Source of the DNA: Monocercomonoides exilis
Lineage: Eukaryota; Preaxostyla; Oxymonadida; Polymastigidae
Direction of reading: 5' to 3'
Assembly (NCBI GenBank): GCA_001643675.2
Contig: LSRY02000034.1
Span: forward strand, 868,001 to 932,000
Length of the DNA stretch: 64,000 bases
The position numbers and the translations under genes were made by a program. The number at the start of each line of letters is the position of its first letter. Position 1 is the stretch's first letter. The notes beneath the pieces were generated by a model that saw only the letters and a program-made list of their open reading frames with translations, did not search any database and was not told the DNA's origin. Below are positions 33,201 to 43,930 of the stretch, in pieces.

Positions 33201-34521
33201 GATTTCAGGGGAAAGTTGTCTGTTGTGACCATGCCTTTCTCCGAGCGCAGTTCGGGTGTGATTGTCTTGAGCTTCGTCTTGTACTGCTCGTTGAGCTCTT
33301 TCGTCTGCTTGGACGTGGGAAGCGGCGGGTTGTCGAGTGGGATTGCGACTTGCGGCATTTCAAAGAGCAGAACGCCGTCTGTCTCCACCAGCCGCACGTC
33401 GTGCAGCGCATCTGCCTCTTGCTCGGTTGTGGGCTCTTGGTCGTCGTCGAAGGAAAGCGGCACGGCGACTGGTTAAAGGGGAAAAAGAAAAGAAAAGAGA
33501 GAGAGAGAAAGAGAAAGAGAAAGAGAAAGAGAAAGAAAGAAAGAAAGATTGAAAGATTGAAAATAAAATGTGAAATTATAAAATTTTAATTTAATAATTA
33601 CAATAATTTTTGAATTCAGAAAAATTTTAGGAACAAACAAATTTTTGACGTTTCATCAAAATAATAAAAAGTTACAAACTGTGAGAACGCTGCTTAACTT
33701 CAACATCTGTTTCTGGTATTGTAGACATAGCAAGAGATATTGAATCAGCTGGAAAATACAGGCAAAAGGAAATAAAAGGAAATAAAATGAAACAAAAAGG
33801 ATCATCAAGACGCTCATTCGTGTAATGGGGAAAAGGAAAGTGGGATATCACACATTCGGACAGTGTATCATCTTCAAAACTTTGCGTCAGCGATTCTGTG
33901 AACACAGAAGGTTCTGTAAACATTGCACTTGACATTGTCATTGTTTCAGAAAATTTTTTCCTTGATCCTGTTCGAACAGAACCATAGCCAACGGATGCGG
34001 AATCTCCTTTTCCATATCTTCCTTTTCCACTCTTTCTGAAATGTGCAGAGTCACTAAAACAAAGTGAATATCAAAGAATCTTCAAACTTTGAGCTTTCTG
34101 TTCCCAAAAAAACATGATCAGGAGTTATCAGAGATGATGTACTTAATCCTGAAATTGATATAGGAGGCTGGCCAGAAGACCCACTTGGAAGAGGTGGATA
34201 CTGAGTTGTTTGCTCTGAAGTATTTGGTATTTGTGATGCTATAACGCAAATATATTATTATTGTTTAAAAAGTTGTCAAAATTTCAGTGACATTTAAAAA
34301 TGCAAGCGAATCACCATACAAAATTCTTGCGCTGTTTGCTTGGTCCGTACGCTGGCCTTTGCATTTCCAGTGCTGATTAATAATAAACAAAATATAAAAT
34401 TCAAGTTTTGTTGAAGAAAAAGCAGCAAAAACCTTCTTGCTTTCGAATAAATACTTGGATTTCCTTTTGAATAAGATTCTCTATGAGAAGAAAAGCTTTT
34501 TGTTTCTTCTCCAAAATGCAT
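30260..34521 (-). CDS. DNAI4: Axonemal dynein intermediate chain DNAI4/WDR78
   Basis: WD-repeat intermediate chain of the inner-arm dynein f/I1 complex (IC138 in Chlamydomonas, WDR78/DNAI4 in animals), acting in the flagellar axoneme. Exon 6 (33468-30260) holds most of the protein. Upstream exons that join in phase are 33748-33680, 34053-33794 and 34238-34088. 5' exons 34372-34315 and 34521-34433 are probable, but the join into exon 3 is off by one base. Recognised blocks: ETDGVLLFEMPQVAIPL, MIEGCVLQSIYDTEILIYRG, then WD strands FICFWSLKNPKYPLFYMPVS, LISRTAAGTCFDFSPADPVF, VGTEDGNIHKCSRSYADYIE and FLSAGADSTIRLWHHE. Between them is a long Gly/Ser/Arg/Asp-rich insert absent from animal orthologues. 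The C-terminus is acidic and ends EFSN before TAA. The 3' exon is distinctly more GC-rich than the spacers. It shows that the organism builds motile flagella. Confidence 0.88.
33484..33550. repeat. GAAA/GAGA simple repeat in a DNAI4 intron
   Basis: A GA-rich simple sequence (GAAAGAGAAAGAG type) directly upstream of the exon 6 acceptor; on the gene strand it provides the polypyrimidine tract. Confidence 0.8.
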
Positions 34522-36389
34522 TCAAAAACAAATAAAATATTATATTTAACAACGCTAACCATACTCCATCATGTTATGATCACTTTTATGATGTTTTTAA
34601 AAATGAGTTTGAAAACATTCAACATCATTCAAAAGAACATTAATTGTTTTAATTTTCATTTATTTTGATCATCTCAAAATATTGAAGAATCTGGACGATT
34701 TCAATCTATCATAATAAAGTTATTTAAAATTCTAATATGAATCACCTTTCGTTTTTTTATTAACATTATTTGATTTGTAACTTCACAAATTCAAACTTTC
34801 GCAACACACAAATGAAAATTTTGTTATAACTTCTTAGAGCAAGATGACATTCCATCGAAGAGAATACACCATTTATTAGATGAAATTTGAATAAGAAATT
34901 TCAATTCGAATAACTTCATTTTATTCGAATAAAGCATAACTTTATTTGAATTAGACACACTTTATTCAAATAGACTCACTTCATTCAAGGATTCCCAACT
35001 TCATTTGAGTTTCTGTTTTGTTATGATTTCAAAAAGAACAGAATGATGAACATTGAAATTTTAATGTTCGATAAAATTTATTTTTATGTTTTTTTTAACT
35101 TTTGTGAAAAAGTGAAAAGATGATTTCTTTTTTCTGAAATTCAAAAATATGAACAAACTGGTTTGGATGCAATTGAAGGAAATTTCAAATATGCAAACAT
35201 TATAAATACATTAATCAAAAACAATTTTTATCGTTTCTCTGATAAAGTGAAATTGTTGAAAACGAAAATTAAAAAAATATGGAATTTATAAAATAATGAT
35301 GTTCGAAATTTGGCTAACACAACAATAGATCATTATGCAAGCATAATGCATGGAGCTAACAATTTCTTTTAAAGCGAGGGATCATCACTTTTTTACGCAA
35401 ATTGTTGATGGATGGTGAAATATGGATTAATAGTTCAATTGTGTCTTCTCGGCGCATTGAAACAGTGTTGATCATCAAAATATACATGTACGAATGAGAA
35501 AAAATGATTTTGGTTTGTGATGAGTGTTTATTTTTGTTGAACTTTGATGGATGGATTGTTATTCATCACATGAAAATCCAATAATTAGTTTCTGGTGAAG
35601 AAATGAAAACTAGGAGTGAAGCCGATGAGCAGCAGACGAAGATGCACAAAATGATTTTTCAGAAGAAGAAATCCATTTTTAGCAAGGTGAAGAAAAAGGA
35701 GGAAAGATTATATCAAAAAAAGAAAGACAGATGAGAAAAGGTGGATGTCCAAAGATTGAGTGTGCAGCAAGATAGCACAAAACGCCTATCAATTGTTCTT
35801 TATCGATGAAATGTTTAACTTGAAAGATGCTTTGATCGAAACAAAGGATATGAAAGAGAAAAACTAGGAAAGGAAGAAACAGAAATGAATTGCCCATTGT
35901 TTCCTATTTTTTGTTGACAAGAGGTGAAGGGGAAAGTTGAACGTTTGAAAAATTCAGTAATTACTGTTTACCAGAAGGATATGCGACCAATGAAGTTTAA
36001 ATCAGATTCATATTTGTTTCAACAAGAATCTTTGTATTTGTTATCGACAACCTTCATTATTCTAAGTATCAAATAATTTCATCAATAACAACTTCTTTTC
36101 CTTCTTCATATCCTTCGAACTGCAATGATCTGTTCCTGCCTTCTCTTCCTCACTTATCGCTGGCGGGAATTCAGCGCAGAAACACTCGAAAACACATTCT
36201 TTCACCTTCTACGAAACACTGCTTCTCATGTGCCGTAGAAAGAAATGGCTTATTTTCATCTTCTCATCATTCTTCTTCTTCCTCTTTTTCTTCTTCCAGA
36301 TCAAGTTCAACTTTCTTCATCTGTTTCATCAATCCGATTTGGAGCAGAATGCTGATCTGATTCACCATTCTGGAGGCAGATAATCAAAG
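34522..36389. other. AT-rich spacer with a foldback-type repeat fragment
   Basis: No gene supported. At about 34863-34995 there is an array of the motif CTTTATTTGAAT/CTTCATTCAAAT spaced about 20 bp, beginning ACACCATTTATTAG. The same motif flanks the palindrome at 39400-40300, so it is probably a solo end of that repeat family. A minus frame at 35679-35897 is not convincing. Confidence 0.5.
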
Positions 36390-37560
36390 AGAAGAAGGCG
36401 GCAGAAGATGATCAATTACCATCAGCGTCTGTGATTGACCCTTCGGATGCCTCTGCGGTGGAGGAGTAATACACGTCAGTAGCAGTGATGGACGACATCA
36501 AGAGGCGGCTGCTGATTGTGGAGCCTGAGGCGGCTGAGGTGTATGCGCGGTACATGCAGATTGTAGCTGCTGCTTCTGATGTCGCCGCGGGTGCAACAGA
36601 CGCTGTGGGGATATGTTGTTACGCGAAGAGCGTTGCTGAATGGTAATGTTGCTTGCGCCTGGATTGTCGCACTTTTGGCAATGCTTTCGGTTCCGCTGGT
36701 GGGGCAGCTTCCGTCACTTGCAGCGTCGGTGGGCACGAAGTCGGGGGGCAAGCGGATCTTTGCAGCGGCAGATGTGAATGCGTTCCCGTCGATCAACGAT
36801 CTGTTTAACCCTTCACTGCAGATATTGCGCTCGCCGCAATCGAGGCGTGTGGTGGTGAAGCTGGACAAAGAAGTGATGAGATGAGATGTTGTAATACTCG
36901 GAATGGGGGAGATTATGGAGAAGAAGGTTGTAGGTGGAGGGGCTGAGGATGGAGGATGTGGTTCTGTCTCCAGCAGTGACTACGCTGGTTGTGCTGGAGT
37001 GGAGAGAAGAAGCAGAGGAAGGTGAAGTGAATGAAGAGAAAGGTGGCTATCCGATAGCGCACTGAGGGTTTGTGGAGAAAATCAAAGAGAAGCAGGGGAA
37101 GCTGGAAGAAGAGATGGTGTTGATGATTATCAAAGTGGTTGAACTGGATTAGCAGATGTATGCAAAGGAGGAGGATGAGGCTGAGGCAGACAAGCCGCAT
37201 TCAATAGAAACTGAAATGTTTCATTCTTCTCCGTCTGATGGTTTCAATAGGAGATTTCAAGAGCAGAAGAAGAATCAGCAGATGGGTCTTTGGATATAAC
37301 TTAAGATGGAAGTTCAGATGGAGAAAAGAAAGATGAGGAACAAATGCAAATATCGAAGAATGATTTAGCGATGTTTGAGGAGTCAGAGATAGAGAGAAGT
37401 TCGATTGATATTGAGAAGGAAGAGGAGGAGGAGGAAGAAGAGAAAGTTGATGGAGACATGAAGTTTATTTTTAAGAAATACAAAGAACAAAAGCAGAAAG
37501 AGGAAATAATACATGAGGTTTTGGAGAAGTGGACACGGAAGCTGTAGCTTCAGCTTCACA
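36390..37560 (+). pseudogene. Copy B of the duplicated unknown gene
   Basis: Plus-strand homologue of the pseudogene at 7260-8566. VIDPSDASAVEE is followed by TAA, then YTSVAVMDDIKRRLLIVEP, AAEVYARYMQIVAAASDVAA, and after a frameshift near 36620 NGNVACAWIVALLAMLSVPL, KRIFAAADVNAFPSINDLFN and RRVVVKLDKEVM, then further shifts and stops. The 3' part (37240-37560) pairs with the Lys/Glu-rich tail of copy A (MGLWI against MDLWE). This copy retains a segment (RYMQIVAAASDVAAGATDAV) missing from copy A, so neither is derived from the other in its present state. The unbroken parent gene is not in the window. The protein family is not recognised. Confidence 0.55.
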
Positions 37561-37679
37561 TAAAAAAGGTATATTTTCACAAACATAGTCGAAGCGGAAG
37601 GAATAGGAAGACAGTGTGAAGAAGAGAAAAAAGAAGATGAAGAGATGAAATTTCTCATGTATTTTCATTTGAAAAAAAG

Positions 37680-38580
37680 GAGATAAGATGATTGGAAGCA
37701 AACAATTGTTTTCGGTGTTGTCTGCTTCTCCTTCATTCCACACTCTTTTAGTTGGAGTTGTTGATCCACATTGCTGGAATGGAGATAGAGTGATGGAATT
37801 GCCACTGAAGAACACATCATTGCCCCTTCCATTTGTGGCGGAGTTTCCATTGAAAAAACAGAATGTGATGAATTTTGCTCCACTCATCCAAGTGAAAGCG
37901 TTTGTGCAACATAGAGCAGCACCTCCCCATGAAGTTGAGGTTGATGTCAATTTGTTGTTAATGAACTGACACTCATTAATTGAAAACTGATTTGGCTTAT
38001 TTGTTGGAGGAGAATTGAATGTTAGAGAACCAGAAGCATCACCACCGGAATTAGCAATGCACTTGCATTTGGTAAATAAGAATTGACCATTTGACGGAAA
38101 ACCGCCAACATTAAAATACCAGCCAGTTCCACACCAATTTGTTATTGAACAATTTTTCACTCTGTTTTCTGAGAATGTCCAAACAGAATTTGATTGCGGA
38201 TTCCTTGCGTGAACTGCTCCTCCATGAGCAGCCGAGCAACTTGTGAAATTGGATTTTGCGATATCAATTTTTAACAAACTTTTGCAATGAAACGCTCCAC
38301 CATGTCCATTGTCAGTACAGTAACAATTACTATATGAACAAGAAGTGATTGTGAGATTTGCATTTGCACAATGAACATTATGTGCACCTCCATAACTTGA
38401 TCCACCAGTTGAATCATTCCATTCGCACCATTCAAATTTATGGCTGTTCAGATCAAAGGAATCTAGTCTTCCAAGTTTCACTCTTTGAGATTTTGTTCCA
38501 ACATGCACCACAGCAGCATTTGGTGAAGAGCGTGTTTGGCGGAGGAAAGAGCGTTGAAGGCAGAGAGAGAAGTTGTTGGG
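37680..38580 (-). CDS. Parallel beta-helix repeat protein, partial
   Basis: A minus-strand exon beginning after an acceptor (CTCTTAACAG, exon from 38580) that encodes right-handed beta-helix type repeats. Landmarks are FEWCEWNDSTGGSSYGGA, LTITSCSYSNCYC, GHGGAFHC, FTSCSAAHGGAVHARNP, FLFTKCKCIANSGGDASGSL and SINECQFINNKLTS. The G-G-A-[VFL]-x-[CA] turns and periodic Cys, Asn and Ser are typical of the large surface-protein families of oxymonads and parabasalids (pectin-lyase-like fold). The homologous part ends near NNCLLPIIL; the frame then continues as a hydrophobic, probably non-coding tail to 37471. The 5' exon and any signal peptide or membrane anchor are not identified, so this may be a fragment of a normally larger protein. 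Confidence 0.65.
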
Positions 38581-39400
38581 CTGTTAAGAGATGGGAGAAT
38601 GGCTCCATCGATGGGGTTGTGGGCGCGGAGGAAGATGGTTGAGTGGATGGAGAGGGATGAGTGAAGGGAGAATGAGGGAATTGAATTGGTGTTGGAGTTG
38701 GTGTTGGTGGAAGTGGAAGTGGAAGAAGAGGAAGAGGTGGTTGAGGTGAATGTTTTGAGTGAGTGTGAGAGAAGTGATAGAAGAGATGGATGGGATTGAG
38801 GAGAAGTGACGTTGGAGAAGATGGTGTTTGAGAGATGGAGATTGAGGTGGATTTGGAGATGACGACGGAAAAGGGAAGAAGAAGATGATGATGAAGGAGA
38901 AAAAAGGAAGGGCTGGACGAGGGAGATGAACGAGGAGAAAGATTAGTGGGAGATGGAGAAAGAGGCAGGGATTTGGGGATTTGCATCTGGGAGGAGATGA
39001 TATGGGATGAAGAAGAGGGGGAAGGAGAGGAAGAAGAAAAAAGAAAATCAAGCTTGTCAGCTTCCACGCTTCATTTCGTACAATTTTGTGGTTATTATTG
39101 TTTTTTAAAATGTAATTGTTTAGAGCATATCAGTTTTCCTCTTAACACTTTTATCCGATTAACAATCGTATCAAAAGTGTTTTCTTCAAATTAAACATAA
39201 AAATACAAACGAAACAAACCTTCAACTCTGATATTTTTTTTTGACTTTGAAGCTCATTTTTTTGGAATTTGGTCATATTTCCAATTAAAAACTAAAAGAT
39301 CAAAATTGTTTTAAAAATAGAATTATTTATTCTTTAAAAAACAACCCCAAATGTGCCATTTAGCAATTATGAAAGATAAAATATAATTTTTTAAGTACAT
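38581..39400. other. Eroded low-complexity segment and AT-rich spacer
   Basis: 38590-39070 reads on the minus strand as Ser/Pro/His-rich frames that overlap each other. The bias is GGA/GAA on the plus strand, so the frames are probably compositional. It may be the rotted 5' part of the beta-helix gene. The rest is AT-rich with nothing recognisable. Confidence 0.4.
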
Positions 39401-40300
39401 TTTCAAGATGGATTTCAGCGTTAATTTAAATAAATAATCTTCATTTAAAATACACCCACTTCATTTAAAATAAACTAACTTTATTTGAATTGAATGGATT
39501 TATTTGAATTGAACAAGTCTATTCAAATTTCATCTATTATTCGAAATTGTTAAACTTCTTATTCAAAATTAATAAAATTCAGTATTTTTTATTAAAAAAT
39601 TTTTGATATAATATGATCACTGGCTGAGTGTCAGAAAGCGATTAAAATGTTTTGTTTTTTCATTATTCTTAAAAAGGACGAAAAATTGAACCCAGATTTT
39701 TATTGTTTGTGAATAAATTAGAATAATTTTGATATTTCAGAAAAAAAATCATCATCCTTGAAATCGAATAATTTTCGAATGAATTCACCTCACATCGATA
39801 AATAATGCATTATTCAATCAAAAAAAGTTATTCGCATCAGTTTTTCAAACAAAATTCAAATATTTTTCGGAACTGAATAAATCTGCAAATACAGTTTAGA
39901 AATTCTTTAATTGTTTTTTATTGTTCATCTGAATAAATATTAATTTCAATAACTTTTCTTGATTGAATAATGCGTTATTTATCGATGTGAGGTGAATTCA
40001 TTTGAAAATTATCCTATTTCCATGATTATGTCTTTTTTCTGAAAAATCAGAAAATTTCATATTTATTCACAAACAATAAAAATCTGTGTTCAATTTTTCG
40101 TCCTTTTTAAGAATAATGAAAAAACAAAACATTTTAATCGCTTTCTGACACTCAGCCAGTGATCATATTATATCAAAAATTTTTTAATAAAGATTACTGA
40201 ATTTTATTAATTTTGAATAAGAAGTTTAACAATTTCGAATTAGTAGTTTAACAATTTCGAATAATAAGTTTACCAAATTTGAATAATAAATGGTGTATTG
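39400..40300. repeat. Large palindromic foldback repeat
   Basis: Left arm about 39537-39840 and right arm about 39949-40250 are inverted copies separated by about 110 bp. Matching blocks include TCACTGGCTGAGTGTCAGAA with its complement TTCTGACACTCAGCCAGTGA, and CACCTCACATCGATAAATAA with TTATTTATCGATGTGAGGTG. The right arm has an extra duplication of AGTTTAACAATTTCGAAT. Flanking sequence carries CTTTATTTGAAT-type motifs also seen at 34863-34995. There is no coding capacity, so it is a foldback or MITE-like element whose exact ends and target duplication are unclear. Confidence 0.7.
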
Positions 40301-40694
40301 TTCATTTTCAATGTTATAAAAAAAATTGTATGCACGTGTAATATAATTATTTTTTTGTTTCACGATAAGGAAATTGATTATTTTGTGCAAGATATTTAGC
40401 TTCAGTCATTGTCATTGAAAAATTATGTACTTTTTTTTGACTATTTGAGATCAAAAAATATAATAAAAATGGGTCCATTTTTTGATATTCGTGAAATGTT
40501 ACAACACTTCATGTTTTTATTTCAACGATGCCTGTTTTCGCATATGAAAATCAAATTTATATCAAAATCTGAGAAAGGGAAATAAAGTTATGAGCAAAGC
40601 AATTTTTCAATGCCTTGTGCAAAAAAAGCTTGAAAGACCGTATTTTCACCCATTTGAAAGAATAAATAAAAACTTAGAAATAATATAATAAATA

Positions 40695-42992
40695 TGGGTG
40701 ATTGTTTTTGAAAAGTCGCAAATGTTTAATTTTCAAATAAATCAAAAATTTCATATCTTGATCAAATTTAACAGTCTGTCCCAAAAAATGTTGATCTGTC
40801 CTTTTTTAATGTTGAGCATCCCGCAATAAATAAAATATTAATTTCCCACATTCGCCTTTCGTCATAATTAACATTTTATTTGCAAGGGGTACAACACTGT
40901 TTAAAGCACATGAACAAGATTTATTGAGCTTTTATGTGTTTTTCTTTGAATAAATCAATGGATGTATGATTGCAATCAATTATTTATTCAGCTTTAAAAC
41001 TTTTGTTGTTTTTTAAGTTTTATTGAGTGTCAATAACCAACTCACTTTTTTTTGAGTTATACTTTGATTCATTTGAATGAAAATTTCAATCTTACAAAAT
41101 GTTAATTCAGGTAAACCTTTTGAATATATTATTCACAAATAATGAATTAAGCATTCAGAAATCTCATGAAAAAATGAAAACTGTGCAAATATTTTATTAC
41201 TGAATGTAAATTTGAATCTTTGTTTAAAAAAACAATTTTCAAAACTATTTGTAATTTTCTTTTGAATTAACTGTTCAAAAGTTTTATTCTTTTTGGTTAA
41301 TAGCCTTTAATGTCATTATTTTATGTGAATGTTTAAGTATTTTTCACTTCATTTTGTAAAAAAAATAAGATTATAAAGAACCAACAAGCCAATTTTCTTT
41401 GTTATCGATAAAGATCGTTTATTAAAATTAAAGAAATATAAACAAAATGATTTGAGATATTAAAACAATAAATATAAAACTCAAATTAAATCATTCTCTC
41501 GGATATAAATGAAGTTTGAATAAATAAGTGTAACGTTAAGATCACAGGTCTTTCTTTTCTTAAACCAGTGGCCATATTTCATTCTCAACATTTGCAATGG
41601 TTCTTCGCACTTCTCTTGCTGTAATATCTTTGAATGTCTCGATTATCATGGAAATAAAATGATTTTCTCCTTTCCAGATGAAAGAGCTTTATTCAGCTCT
41701 TTTTTTCCAAAAACAAAAAACGTTTTCTATTGGATATAGTATTGGTGAATAAGCTGCATTGCATAGCACATGGTGGCCGGCTTCCGAAATTATTGCGTCT
41801 GTGTTAAGATGATGCATTGAAGCGTTGTCCATTACAATTACCGATTATCCATGGACTTTAATTGAAAGAAAAAATCTTTTGATGTATGCCTCAAAGACTT
41901 CATGATTAATTGACCCCCTGACAACTTATGAATATCCCATTCCTGATTTGGATATGGATGTGATTACAGTTAGGGACTGATGAACGGGTGGAGGAGGAAT
42001 TAGAACCTTCTCTCCAACTGGGGAACATCCATATTTTCTTGTGCACTCAATATTCCAGGAAGTTTCATCTATATAAAACACCATCGTACCATCCATTTGA
42101 TAATTGTTAAATTTTTCAACAAATTGAATTCGGAGTAATTTGTTTTCTTCAGTATTTGCCGCTGCTTCTCTCTTTGTTATTCTTTTGAAGGAAAAGATTG
42201 GATATTAATGGATCTCTTTATTTTTTTCTGTAAGAATACGGTAAATAGTTGATTTCCCAATCGGGCTTCCATGATTTGACAATTCTGATGCTATTTTCCT
42301 CACAGTGTTTAAAGGATTTTGCTTCATTTTTTCACGAACAACTGATTGATATTGTTCGTTTTCGACCTTTTTCTTTGCCTTTTTGATGTGATGGAAGTGT
42401 AATGTCTATTCCCGCCTTCAATTTCGATAAGTATTTAGCTGTTGTAATTGTTGTTAATGTGCATTCATTCGCGTACCATGTTTCGCTCTTCTCCTTGCCA
42501 TGGATTTGAAAAAGATTAGATAATTTCCTTCTTTTCGCATCAGTTGCATTAGTATAAGGATTTTTGATTTTTTGATTCTCATGAATTCCAACATTTCTCA
42601 GATCTTCTATTTTCTTTCTTCTTTCTTCCTCTGCTCTCATCGCTGCTCTCATTTTTATTGTTTTATGAATTCGTTCTTCTTAAAGGATGAACAGCAGGTG
42701 AAGAAACTGCACTAACTCTGTATTCTGAAATTGTTATAACTGATTCAATTATTTTCTTTTTCTTTTCAACTGTTCTGGCATCCAATAATTGAATATTTTC
42801 AATGTTGCGAAAATGTCAATTATGACGAAAGGCGAATGTGGGAAATTTATATTTTATTTATTGCGGGATGCTCAACATTAAAAAAGGACAGATCAACATT
42901 TTTTGGGACAGACTGTTAAATTTGATCAAGATATGAAATTTTTGATTTATTTGAAAATTAAACATTTGCGACTTTTCAAAAACAATCACACA
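40695..42992. mobile_element. Tc1/mariner transposon, complete with 175-bp TIRs
   Basis: A 2298-bp element flanked by TA on both sides (40693-40694 and 42993-42994). Terminal inverted repeats are 40695-40869 and 42818-42992 and are almost identical over 175 bp, starting TGGGTGATTG and TGTGTGATTG. It carries a minus-strand transposase gene of the IS630-Tc1-mariner superfamily, now broken. The near-identical TIRs but damaged transposase suggest recent movement powered from elsewhere, or selection on the ends only. Confidence 0.88.
41568..42652 (-). pseudogene. Tc1/mariner-type transposase, broken
   Basis: Minus-strand coding in order: a Lys/Glu/Arg-rich N-terminus from ATG 42652; a helix-turn-helix block RKIASELSNHGSPIGKSTIY; the first catalytic Asp in MVFYIDETSWN; the second in SVIVMDNASMHHLN; and the Glu in SPILYPIENVFCFWKK. 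There are about 33 residues between the second Asp and the Glu, near the usual 34. Breaks: one frameshift near 42335-42345 and four in-frame TAA codons (after KEIH, GMGYS, KVHG and WKKRAE). No in-frame TGA or TAG was seen after the frameshift. It would bind the TIRs and cut and paste at TA if intact. Confidence 0.85.
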
Positions 42993-43231
42993 TATATTTT
43001 ATGTTCATTGGATAAATGAATTAGAAATCAGTTAATTTTTACTCCAATTTAATGCATCAGCACCTCAGAAATCTCTTCGCTTGATGTATTATCTTTTTTT
43101 AATAACTGAAATTTCATCGATATCATCAATATTAAAAACATCATTTTCGATTTTTTCTTATTCTTCTATGATTTCTCTCTCATTTTCTCTTCCATAGACT
43201 ATATATCCCTCAATATAAAAAAAAGAAACTT

Positions 43232-43930
43232 TTACAGTTTTTTTGCCCTCCAAAAAGAAAAATTATCTCCAATATGTTTCTCCATTATGTCATGACTTGA
43301 AATAGAAGATCTCAGATGTGACCACATTCCTTCCATTGTATTTGTGCATGCCTTCGTAATCGGATCCACAAAATTTTTTGAATGATTCACTGTTTGATGA
43401 ATGTAGCCATGATCCTTCAAGCTGCTGGACGCACCCCATTCATCGCTCATTATTGTGGTTCCTGGATAAATATGAGATTTTTTTAAGAGGAACAAGTGTT
43501 TCGGAACATCGGTCAGGAACAATAAAAACAAATCTTCTTTTTGTAATTTTCTTATCTTCATGTCTTTCTATTTCTCCAAATATCCATATCTTCTTTTTTC
43601 TTCTGCCTCTCTCACACTTTCTTCTTCTCCAAATTCATTCGTCGATTTCAACTGTTTTTCCAACACCGTCTATCATAACAGGGTTTCGATTAATGATGTT
43701 AATGCACCCAACACGCAAAACACTTCTCCAATATCCCACAATTTTTGGATCTTCATCTATTATAGAGCTTATCTGAGTTTGCATTAACCCTGATCAAATT
43801 AATAAAACGATTAATAAGAATATGCCCAGACCAATTTTGTTATTTTCCAATCTTGTATTTTTGAAAACTTTCTTTTTTTTGTTGCATTAACAGCACATCC
43901 AGTATCTGTAAGTTCCTTTTTCATTCAATA
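43232..43930 (-). pseudogene. Merlin (ISXO2/IS1016-type) transposase relic
   Basis: The frame 43561-43232 contains YPGTTIMSDEWGASSSL, HQTVNHSKNFVDP and ACTNTMEGMWSHLRSSI. This is the characteristic second half of the ISXO2-like DDE domain (SDEW, the VNHS..FVDP block, and the T-N-x-x-E-x-x-W catalytic Glu). Upstream in another frame are NRNPVMIDGVGKTVEIDE, then TGA, then RRRKCERGRRKKKIW and FGEIERHEDKK, the first half of the domain with its EIDE Asp/Glu. At least one frameshift (about 43555) and one TGA break it. Inverted ends and the 8-9 bp target duplication expected for Merlin were not found. Confidence 0.75.
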
